Of a DNA stretch of 64,000 nt, positions 54,130 to 61,298 are shown in pieces (the first letter of the stretch is position 1; every line of letters starts with the position of its first letter). The notes below the pieces were generated by a model. The model ran no database searches. It was not told where the DNA came from and saw nothing but the letters and a program-made list of their open reading frames with translations. The translations under genes were made by a program, and so were the position numbers. Source of the stretch: Pseudozobellia sp. WGM2 (GTDB lineage Bacteria > Bacteroidota > Bacteroidia > Flavobacteriales > Flavobacteriaceae); contig NZ_JADNYK010000004.1 of NCBI RefSeq assembly GCF_017810075.1, positions 1-64,000 of the forward strand, in the 5' to 3' direction.

Positions 54130-54792
54130 ATGACTAAAGCCGAAAAGGTTGAGTTTACAATTAAAACTTTACAAGAATTATATCCAAAAATTCCGGTTCC
54201 GTTAGACCATAAAGACCCATATACCCTATTGATAGCTGTATTAATGTCGGCTCAAAGTACCGATGTCAGGGTCAACCAGATTACTCCGGTACTTTTCGAA
54301 AGAGCCGACAACCCATGGAAAATGGTAAAGTTGTCGGTAGAGGAAATACGAGAAATTATTAAACCTGTTGGCTTATCTCCAATGAAATCAAAAGGTATTC
54401 ACGGACTATCGAAAATACTGATCGATAAGTATAATGGAGAAGTTCCTGCAGATATCGAACTTTTGAAAGAACTACCCGCAGTTGGCCATAAAACCGCAAG
54501 TGTAGTAGTATCACAAGCTTTTGGCATACCCGCTTTTCCGGTAGATACCCATATACATCGCTTAATGTATCGATGGGGTTTTTCGAATGGTAAAAATGTG
54601 GTGCAAACTGAAAAAGATGCCAAAAGACTGTTCGCAAAAGAATTATGGAACGATTTGCACCTTCAAATTATCTGGTACGGAAGGGAATATTCACCAGCCA
54701 GGGGCTGGAATTTAGACAAAGATATTATTACAAAGACTATCGGTAGAAAGTCTGTGCTTCAAGAATATCAAAAAGCAAAAAAGTCTCGATAA
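54130..54792 (+). CDS. nth: Endonuclease III homologue without iron-sulfur cluster cysteines
   Basis: 220 residues. The helix-hairpin-helix-GPD core is intact: LMSAQSTDVRVNQITPVLF (about 38-56), LKELPAVGHKTASVV with catalytic Lys (near 121) and FPVDTHIHRLMYRWGF with catalytic Asp (near 139). It should act as a DNA glycosylase/AP lyase on oxidised pyrimidines. The C-terminal cluster loop, where E. coli Nth has C-x6-C-x2-C-x5-C, reads YGREYSPARGWNLDKDIITK here and has no Cys. The protein therefore cannot carry the [4Fe-4S] cluster. Confidence 0.9.
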   Translation: MTKAEKVEFTIKTLQELYPKIPVPLDHKDPYTLLIAVLMSAQSTDVRVNQITPVLFERADNPWKMVKLSVEEIREIIKPVGLSPMKSKGIHGLSKILIDKYNGEVPADIELLKELPAVGHKTASVVVSQAFGIPAFPVDTHIHRLMYRWGFSNGKNVVQTEKDAKRLFAKELWNDLHLQIIWYGREYSPARGWNLDKDIITKTIGRKSVLQEYQKAKKSR

Positions 54793-54807
54793 GTGCGAGA
54801 CTTTTTT
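54778..54807. terminator. Bidirectional terminator shared by nth and the small gene
   Basis: AAAAGTCTCG (54779-54788) pairs with CGAGACTTTT (54796-54805) with T tracts on both strands. It overlaps the nth stop and lies 6 bp after the stop of the convergent 47-residue gene. Confidence 0.85.
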
Positions 54808-54812
54808 GCTTC

Positions 54813-54956
54813 TTAATTTAAACTGTTCTCAAATCGAAACTTCTCGTATTCGATAACGTGTAACTGCTTTGAGAAACCCAATAAAAATTGGATTGTCTCT
54901 GAACTTGTTTTTACGATTTCACCTCTTTCAAGGTTATCAGAGTAGATTTTTTCCAT
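54813..54956 (-). CDS. 47-residue microprotein, copy A (after sigma factor A)
   Basis: An ORF of 47 codons from ATG 54956 to TAA 54813 reads MEKIYSDNLERGEIVKTSSE, then TIQFLLGFSKQLHVIEYEKF and RFENSLN. It lies 70 bp after the stop of the sigma factor gene on the same strand and ends at a shared terminator. An equally long ORF after the second sigma gene aligns with it without gaps: 19 of 47 residues identical, including KIY at 3-5, TI.FLL at 21-26, SK.L at 29-32 and IE.E at 35-38. Such conservation between copies shows it is coding. The centre can form an amphipathic helix. The function is unknown; a modulator of the linked sigma factor is conceivable. Confidence 0.8.
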   Translation of the reverse strand: MEKIYSDNLERGEIVKTSSETIQFLLGFSKQLHVIEYEKFRFENSLN

Positions 54957-55026
54957 AATAGTTGCATAGTTATACTAAGGATAACGCAACTACATATGAA
55001 ATATTGTTATATGTTTTGGCTCGCTT

Positions 55027-55641
55027 TTAATTTGTCAGTACGATATTATGCTTTTCGATAATCTTGCGAAGGTTGATCAATGCATAACGCATTCTTCCTA
55101 AAGCCGTGTTTATACTAACTCCGGTGTTTTCAGAAATTTCTTTGAAGCTCATGTCTTTGTAGATGCGCATCTCTAAAACTTCTTTTTGATCATCTGGTAA
55201 TTCTTCTACCAAATGTCTAAGATCTGTGTTGATTTGATCTTTGATCAATTGTTTTTCAGCATTTAATTTTTCATCTCCGATTACCGAAAAGATATTGAAA
55301 TCATCATTTCCTTCGAACATTGGCATTCTCTTGTTCTTTCTAAAATGGTCGATGATCAAGTTATGGGCGATTCGCATAACCCAAGGTAAAAATTTACCCT
55401 CTTCACTGTAAGTTCCTTTCTTAAGCGTACGAATGACTTTAATAAAGGTATCTTGAAAAATGTCTTCAGTAATATCTTTATCTAAAACCTTAGAATAGAT
55501 AAAACTTGAAATTCTTTGATTGTGACGGTTGATTAAAATTTCCAAGGCTTTTTCTTCCCCGGCGATGTAATCTCTTACTAATACTGAGTCTTCGGTCTGT
55601 AGGTTCATGTGTGCAGCTTTTTTGTTAAGATTTGAGGTCAT
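55027..55641 (-). CDS. ECF-type RNA polymerase sigma factor, copy A
   Basis: 204 residues from ATG 55641; ATG 55608 (MNLQTEDSVLV) gives 193 residues and aligns exactly with the start of copy B, so it may be the true one. Region 2 (about 25-100) has YIAGEEKALEILINRHNQRISSFIYSKV, DITEDIFQDTFIKVIRTL and GKFLPWVMRIAHNLIIDHFRK. Region 4 (about 145-195) has LPDDQKEVLEMRIYKDMSFK and a GVSINTALGRMRYAL helix. It is 39 residues identical in a row with copy B in region 4, so the two probably read overlapping -35 elements. No anti-sigma gene of usual type is adjacent, only a 47-residue ORF. Confidence 0.92.
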   Translation of the reverse strand: MTSNLNKKAAHMNLQTEDSVLVRDYIAGEEKALEILINRHNQRISSFIYSKVLDKDITEDIFQDTFIKVIRTLKKGTYSEEGKFLPWVMRIAHNLIIDHFRKNKRMPMFEGNDDFNIFSVIGDEKLNAEKQLIKDQINTDLRHLVEELPDDQKEVLEMRIYKDMSFKEISENTGVSINTALGRMRYALINLRKIIEKHNIVLTN

Positions 55642-55924
55642 TAGTTATGTTTTCGGTTATTAACCCTTTGAGGGGTAGCTTGTTTATTTCTGAGATAAAA
55701 CTAGAAAGATTGAGCCTTGCAGAAAAAACATTGTTGTCAAACTGCCAGTTTATGATGTGAAACCCTACTTTTTCTGTTTTCAATAAAATAAAACGAGAAG
55801 TGGTGCGTTGGAAAATGCGAAAACCTTTGAAAACAAGATGTTATGGCTTTCTATTATATTGAACTTCTTGTTGAAGCCTATTCTATTATAGTCTATTGAC
55901 AAGCGTATACAGTGTATATCAACG

Positions 55925-55957
55925 AAAAAGCCTTAGTGTTAATCACCAAGGCTTTTT
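55925..55957. terminator. Bidirectional terminator after microprotein B
   Basis: AAAAAGCCTT (55925-55934) pairs with AAGGCTTTTT (55948-55957), with an inner GTG/CAC pairing. T tracts on both strands. It lies 27 bp after the small gene stop. Confidence 0.85.
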
Positions 55958-55983
55958 AATATTATAGTTATGAACCCTATCTA

Positions 55984-56127
55984 TCAGTTCATATTCGATT
56001 CAAACTTGATGCCTTCAGCTTCTATTATCTTAAGCGATTTAGAATAATCTAACAGAAACTTTATCGTTGACTCATCTGCCATTTGAATATTCTTCTCACT
56101 TTTTTCTGTTACGTAAATTTTTCTCAT
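55984..56127 (-). CDS. 47-residue microprotein, copy B (after sigma factor B)
   Basis: An ORF of 47 codons from ATG 56127 to TGA 55984 reads MRKIYVTEKSEKNIQMADES, then TIKFLLDYSKSLKIIEAEGI and KFESNMN. It lies 74 bp after the sigma B stop on the same strand and is followed by a terminator. Length, position and sequence (19/47 identical to copy A, no gap) show a common origin with copy A. Identities cluster in the predicted helix at residues 21-43, while residues 6-20 vary. The family is unknown to me. Confidence 0.8.
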   Translation of the reverse strand: MRKIYVTEKSEKNIQMADESTIKFLLDYSKSLKIIEAEGIKFESNMN

Positions 56128-56201
56128 ATCTATATCGGTATTGTTATGCTATAATAACGCCACTAATATATATATAATAAATACCTTCGACCTAAGGCCG
56201 A

Positions 56202-56783
56202 TTAATTCGTTAAAACAATATCGTTCTGCTCAATTATTTTTCGAAGGTTTATAAGGGCGTAACGCATTCTACCGAGTGCGGTATTTATACTGACTCCGGT
56301 ATTCTCAGATATTTCTTTAAAACTCATATCTTTATAAATACGCATTACCAAGACTTCTCTTTGATCGGCAGGTAATTCATTTACCAACATACCCAAATCG
56401 CAATCAATCTGATCTTTGATAATTTGACGCTCGGCATTTAGCTTATCATCACCCAATAGAGAAAAGATATCGAAACTATCTGCCCCATTGAACATGGGCA
56501 TTCTACTACTCTTTCTAAAATGGTCTATGATAAGATTATGGGCAATACGCATAACCCAAGGCAAAAATTTACCCTCTTCATTATAAGCACCTCTTCTTAA
56601 GGTCTTAATTACTTTGATAAAGGTATCTTGAAATATATCTTCGGTAATATCGCGACTATTTACTTTTGAATAAATAAAGCTGCTCAATCTTTGATTATGC
56701 TTATCAATGAGGGCTTCCAGTGCTTTTTCATCACCGGCAATATATCTTTTAATGAGAAGGGAGTCTTCGAGTTGTACATCCAT
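56202..56783 (-). CDS. ECF-type RNA polymerase sigma factor, copy B
   Basis: 193 residues (MDVQLEDSLLIKRYIAGDEK). Region 2 reads KALEALIDKHNQRLSSFIYSKV, DITEDIFQDTFIKVIKTL and FLPWVMRIAHNLIIDHFRK; region 4 reads LPADQREVLVMRIYKDMSFK plus GVSINTALGRMRYAL. It is a paralogue of the gene at 55027, with the whole of region 4.2 identical and region 2 differing mainly by conservative changes. Both lie in tandem on the minus strand, each with its own 47-residue gene and terminator, which indicates a duplicated transcription unit. It is divergent from uvrA. Confidence 0.93.
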   Translation of the reverse strand: MDVQLEDSLLIKRYIAGDEKALEALIDKHNQRLSSFIYSKVNSRDITEDIFQDTFIKVIKTLRRGAYNEEGKFLPWVMRIAHNLIIDHFRKSSRMPMFNGADSFDIFSLLGDDKLNAERQIIKDQIDCDLGMLVNELPADQREVLVMRIYKDMSFKEISENTGVSINTALGRMRYALINLRKIIEQNDIVLTN

Positions 56784-57003
56784 AGCAATTACTTTTTTAG
56801 TTAAAACTAGCCTCCTATTCCATTGGAAAAGGTGCCGTAGTCAATCGTTCTAAACTTTAAAAAGTAATTTTATTCTATAGGCGTATTAACATTTTGTTGG
56901 GTTCAAATATAGAAAAAATTAAATGGTTCATAAAAAAAATTTCATACGTCCATTTTTTATTCTCTATAGGTTTATACGTAATTATTTTTAATATGGTTCA
57001 TCG

Positions 57004-57011
57004 TATCTTTG
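57004..57011 (+). promoter_or_regulatory. -7 promoter element of uvrA
   Basis: TATCTTTG fits TAnnTTTG and ends 10 bp before the ATG at 57022, so the mRNA would start only a few bases before the coding region. No clear -33 TTG. Confidence 0.5.
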
Positions 57012-57021
57012 CAAAAGATAT

Positions 57022-59805
57022 ATGAAAATGGCAGTAGAACTAGAGGTCAATCCGAAAAACAATATCATTATTAAAGGTGCAAAACTGCACAATCTAAAAA
57101 ATATCGATGTTGTAATACCACGTAATAAATTAGTAGTAATCACGGGCTTATCGGGATCTGGAAAATCAAGTTTGGCATTTGACACACTTTATGCCGAAGG
57201 TCAACGTCGCTATGTAGAAAGTCTTTCATCATATGCGAGGCAGTTCTTAGGCAAACTTGATAAACCTAAAGTAGATTATATAAAAGGTATAGCCCCAGCA
57301 ATTGCCATCGAACAGAAGGTGAATTCTACAAACCCACGGTCTACTGTCGGTACCACTACTGAAATTTATGACTACCTGAAATTGCTATTCGCAAGAATTG
57401 GTAAGACCTACTCCCCAATTTCAGGTAATGAGGTAAAAAAGAATACGGTGACCGATGTAATTACGCACGTTAAGAATTACAATGAGGGAACCAAACTACT
57501 CTTACTAGCACCGATTAGAATAGATAAAAATAGAGACACCTTGAAATCGCTTCAATTGCTCTCGAAGCAAGGTTATGCGCGAATAAAGTATAAAAGAAAA
57601 GTTTTACGAATAGATGCCGTACCCGAAGATATTTCACGAGAATTTGACCTAGTAGTAGATCGGGTAATCATAAAAGACGATGAAGATTTCTACAATCGGT
57701 TGGCCAATGCTGTCGACACTGCATTCTTCGAAGGAAAGGGCCAATGTATTATCGAAGATTTGAATTCTGAGGTACAAATGCAATTTAGCAACAAGTTCGA
57801 ACTTGACGGAATGTCATTTTTAGAACCCAATGTTCACCTCTTCAGTTTCAACAACCCCTACGGTGCATGCCCAAAATGTGAAGGATATGGCGATGTTATA
57901 GGTATCGACGAAGATTTGGTAGTACCGAATACGGCCTTATCGATTTACGAAAATGCGGTTTCTCCATGGCGTGGAGAGAGCATGAGTTGGTACAGAGACC
58001 AATTGGTGAATTCCGCTTACAAATTCGATTTTCCTATTCATAAACCTTGGTTCGAGCTTTCTGAGGAACAAAAACAATTGGTTTGGGATGGTAATAAGCA
58101 CTTTATCGGTATTCATAAGTTCTTCAATACCTTAGAGGAGAAAAGTTATAAAATTCAAAATCGGGTGATGCTCTCGCGTTATCGAGGTAAAACCCGATGT
58201 ACCGTTTGTAAAGGACGAAGGCTACGCAAAGAAACCGACTATGTGAAAGTTGACGGACATAATATTTCCGACTTGGTCGAACTCCCTATAAAAAAGCTTA
58301 TTACTTTTTTTGAAGAGCTCTCTTTAAATGATAATGATAAGCAGATTGCATCACGATTATTAAAAGAAATAAATACCCGGCTTGGCTTTTTATATAAAGT
58401 AGGATTAAGTTATTTAACTCTTAATCGAAAATCAAATACATTATCAGGGGGTGAAAGCCAACGAATCAATCTAGCCACATCTTTGGGCAGTAGCCTTGTC
58501 GGAAGCATGTATATACTCGACGAACCCAGTATAGGGCTTCATCCAAAAGATACCGAAAACTTAATCGATGTCTTAAAATCTTTACGAGATCTTGGCAACA
58601 CCGTAATTGTGGTTGAGCATGATGAAGATATAATGAAAGCGGCAGACCAAGTCATCGATATAGGCCCTGAGGCCGGCACTAATGGTGGTGAAGTGGTGGC
58701 CTATGGCCCGTTGAGCGAAATCTTGAAGTCAAACTCCCTGACTGCCAGCTACCTTAATGGTTCAAAAGAAATAGCAGTACCCAAAGAAAGAAGAACCTCT
58801 AATCAGTTTATAGAAATTAAAGGGGCACGTGAAAACAACCTTAAAAACATTGATGTTACATTTCCTCTGGGCATGTTGACTGTGGTCACGGGTGTTTCTG
58901 GTAGCGGTAAAAGTACTTTGGTCAAAAAGTTACTTTATCCTATTATCTTAAAGGAAGTTGGTGGTTACGGCGAAAAAGCGGGACAATATACCAGTGTCAA
59001 CGGTAATTATAAAACTATCAAGCATGTTGAATTCGTTGATCAGAACCCTATTGGCCGATCATCACGATCCAACCCTGTAACATATATTAAGGCCTATGAT
59101 GATATTAGAGCATTGTTTGCAGCTCAAAAACTAAGTAAGATCAGAGCCTACCAGCCCAAACATTTTTCTTTTAATGTAGATGGTGGTCGATGTGAGAAAT
59201 GTAAAGGAGAAGGCGAGATAACAGTAGAAATGCAATTCATGGCCGATGTACACTTAGAATGTGATACCTGTGAGGGCAAACGTTTTAAGAAAGAAGTCTT
59301 AGAAGTAAGGTTCAATGGTGTAAATATCGATGGTGTATTGAATATGACCATTGATGATGCCATTTCTTTTTTTGAGGCTCATGGTGAAAATAAGATTATC
59401 AACAAGCTTAAACCTCTTCAAGATGTAGGTCTGGGTTATGTTACTTTGGGGCAGTCCTCATCTACCCTATCTGGAGGGGAAGCGCAACGAATCAAACTTG
59501 CCTCATTCTTGGTTAAGGGCACTACAAAGGATAAAGCTCTATTTATTTTCGACGAACCTACTACAGGCTTACATTTTCATGATATTCAGAAACTATTAAA
59601 ATCATTCAATGCCCTTATCTCTAAAGGGCATTCTGTAGTCGTCATCGAACATAATATCGAACTGATAAAATGTGCAGACCATTTAATCGACCTAGGCCCA
59701 GAAGGCGGTGAGAACGGGGGTAATTTATTGGCAGTTGGCACTCCCGAAGAGCTTATAAAGAACGATAAATCTTTTACCGCAAAATATCTGGCAGAAAAGC
59801 TTTAA
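57022..59805 (+). CDS. uvrA: Excinuclease ABC subunit A
   Basis: 927 residues, full length (family about 940). Two ABC ATPase halves are present: Walker A GLSGSGKSSLAFD (about 42-54) and GVSGSGKSTLVKK (about 630), with signatures LSGGESQRINLA (about 475) and LSGGEAQRIKLA (about 817). Zinc modules are CPKCEGYGDV with CTVCKGRRLR in the first half and CEKCKGEGEI with CDTCEGKRFKK in the second. It recognises DNA lesions and loads UvrB in nucleotide excision repair. ATG 57028 is an alternative start two codons downstream. It has a single-gene layout with a -7 box just upstream. Confidence 0.97.
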   Translation: MKMAVELEVNPKNNIIIKGAKLHNLKNIDVVIPRNKLVVITGLSGSGKSSLAFDTLYAEGQRRYVESLSSYARQFLGKLDKPKVDYIKGIAPAIAIEQKVNSTNPRSTVGTTTEIYDYLKLLFARIGKTYSPISGNEVKKNTVTDVITHVKNYNEGTKLLLLAPIRIDKNRDTLKSLQLLSKQGYARIKYKRKVLRIDAVPEDISREFDLVVDRVIIKDDEDFYNRLANAVDTAFFEGKGQCIIEDLNSEVQMQFSNKFELDGMSFLEPNVHLFSFNNPYGACPKCEGYGDVIGIDEDLVVPNTALSIYENAVSPWRGESMSWYRDQLVNSAYKFDFPIHKPWFELSEEQKQLVWDGNKHFIGIHKFFNTLEEKSYKIQNRVMLSRYRGKTRCTVCKGRRLRKETDYVKVDGHNISDLVELPIKKLITFFEELSLNDNDKQIASRLLKEINTRLGFLYKVGLSYLTLNRKSNTLSGGESQRINLATSLGSSLVGSMYILDEPSIGLHPKDTENLIDVLKSLRDLGNTVIVVEHDEDIMKAADQVIDIGPEAGTNGGEVVAYGPLSEILKSNSLTASYLNGSKEIAVPKERRTSNQFIEIKGARENNLKNIDVTFPLGMLTVVTGVSGSGKSTLVKKLLYPIILKEVGGYGEKAGQYTSVNGNYKTIKHVEFVDQNPIGRSSRSNPVTYIKAYDDIRALFAAQKLSKIRAYQPKHFSFNVDGGRCEKCKGEGEITVEMQFMADVHLECDTCEGKRFKKEVLEVRFNGVNIDGVLNMTIDDAISFFEAHGENKIINKLKPLQDVGLGYVTLGQSSSTLSGGEAQRIKLASFLVKGTTKDKALFIFDEPTTGLHFHDIQKLLKSFNALISKGHSVVVIEHNIELIKCADHLIDLGPEGGENGGNLLAVGTPEELIKNDKSFTAKYLAEKL

Positions 59806-59835
59806 TTATCACTTAAATCTACTTCCCTTAAAAAA

Positions 59836-59862
59836 GCATTCTCATTTGAATTATGAGGATGC
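59836..59862 (+). terminator. Hairpin after uvrA, weak terminator
   Basis: GCATTCTCAT (59836-59845) pairs with ATGAGGATGC (59853-59862, one G-U); no direct T tract follows. Confidence 0.4.
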
Positions 59863-60069
59863 CCAATACTTTATTGCTTCTATTTTTCACAGAGCTATAA
59901 TCTATATATAAGTTCGTACTGAGAAAATTTGAAATCTTTAATAATTAAAATATTATTTTAATATATTGATTTTCAGTTGTTTATTCTCGTAAATATTTTT
60001 TGGCATGCTGTTTGTTTAATACTCAACGAATGTGAATAGTTGCATTCGAGAATTTAAAAACCTTATATC

Positions 60070-61227
60070 ATGAAAAATATAGTACTCTTTTTTTCGGCCT
60101 TAATTATGAGCACCTCAGGTGTTTTGGCCACTAGTACAGAAGATAAGGTTGCAGAACGCAATGCTTATAGATACAACGACGCCTTTATTTTTGTCGAAAA
60201 TGGCATTACGTTTTCAGTTTACCCCGATGGTGAGTTTGATTTTTACATCGATTCATATGTTAGTGGACGAAAAAACGGCGTGACCTTCAACTCTGGCTTT
60301 GACTATAGTCCTTATGCACAATATGATGATTATGGTGCGGTAATTCAAGTTGAAAACGTACCCGTATACTATGATTATCACGGGCGTGTAACTCAAATTG
60401 GTGATGTTGACATCAGTTATAATAATGGTAGAGTACGTCGTTTAGGCGGAATGAACGTTTTCTATAACCGTAGAGGATTTTACGACTATCATACCGGTTA
60501 CATTAATGTTTATAACAGGCGTTATGTATTCAGACCTTTTCATTCTTTGTTCGTTAGACCGGCACTTGGTTTTTGCCTGGTATTCAACAAGCCTTATAGA
60601 AGATACTATAGCCCTATTCGCTACACCTATCACAGGCCTTACAGACATAATACCAGAAGGGCTTATGCGAAAATCGGTAGAACTCATAAGTATAATCAAG
60701 CTAGAAGAGAACGTGCCAAAATCTATAGAAATGATAGAAAGGTAGCAGTTCGTAAGAATGCCATACGAAGCAGTAGAGCAGTAGCGTCTAGAAGCAATAA
60801 TGCAGTTAGAAATAGAACTAATTCTGCAAATAGCACAGTTCGTTCAAGAACGACCGTGAACAGAAATGCTACAGCACCGAAACGTGGAACGGTACAGAGA
60901 AGTTCTACCGTAAATAGAAATACTAATGGCAATATAACCGTAAACCGTAAATCTACGGCTATTAAGTCACCAAGAAGTAATACTGTAACGAAGAGAACGG
61001 TTACAAGAACACCTCAGAGAAAAACGGTTACAAGAACAACGAAGACTTATAATAGTCCGAGAAAGAGAACCACGAGTAATACGACTGTTCGTCAAAGAAG
61101 TTCAAGTAGTAGAGGTAATGTTGCTACTAGAAATACTTCGACTCAGCGAAAGGTTAGAAAGACACCTGTCAAAAGAAGTAGTACAGCTTCAAGAACCACT
61201 ACTTCAAGAAGTACAAGAAGATATTAA
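60070..61227 (+). CDS. Exported protein with highly basic Arg/Ser/Thr/Asn-rich tail
   Basis: 385 residues with a signal peptide (MKNIVLFFSALIMSTSGVLA). The N-terminal domain (about 35-175) is Tyr/Phe/Asp-rich (FVENGITFSVYPDGEFDFYID, VENVPVYYDYHGRVTQIGDVDISY), a form found in many Flavobacteriia. From about residue 180 to the end the protein is low-complexity and strongly cationic: repeated TVNRN, RTT, SSRAV, TRTP and KRSS phrases with almost no acidic residues. Such a tail could bind DNA, polysaccharide or lipopolysaccharide outside the cell. A strong terminator follows. Confidence 0.8.
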   Translation: MKNIVLFFSALIMSTSGVLATSTEDKVAERNAYRYNDAFIFVENGITFSVYPDGEFDFYIDSYVSGRKNGVTFNSGFDYSPYAQYDDYGAVIQVENVPVYYDYHGRVTQIGDVDISYNNGRVRRLGGMNVFYNRRGFYDYHTGYINVYNRRYVFRPFHSLFVRPALGFCLVFNKPYRRYYSPIRYTYHRPYRHNTRRAYAKIGRTHKYNQARRERAKIYRNDRKVAVRKNAIRSSRAVASRSNNAVRNRTNSANSTVRSRTTVNRNATAPKRGTVQRSSTVNRNTNGNITVNRKSTAIKSPRSNTVTKRTVTRTPQRKTVTRTTKTYNSPRKRTTSNTTVRQRSSSSRGNVATRNTSTQRKVRKTPVKRSSTASRTTTSRSTRRY

Positions 61228-61254
61228 GATTAGTTTTTAGGTTGGTTAGTTGTT

Positions 61255-61290
61255 ACCCCCGTAGTAGATTTATCTACTGCGGGGGTTTTA
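61255..61290. terminator. Terminator between convergent genes
   Basis: ACCCCCGTAGTAGA (61255-61268) pairs with TCTACTGCGGGGGT (61273-61286), followed by TTT; serves the basic protein gene. Confidence 0.9.
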
Positions 61291-61298
61291 ATTGGATT

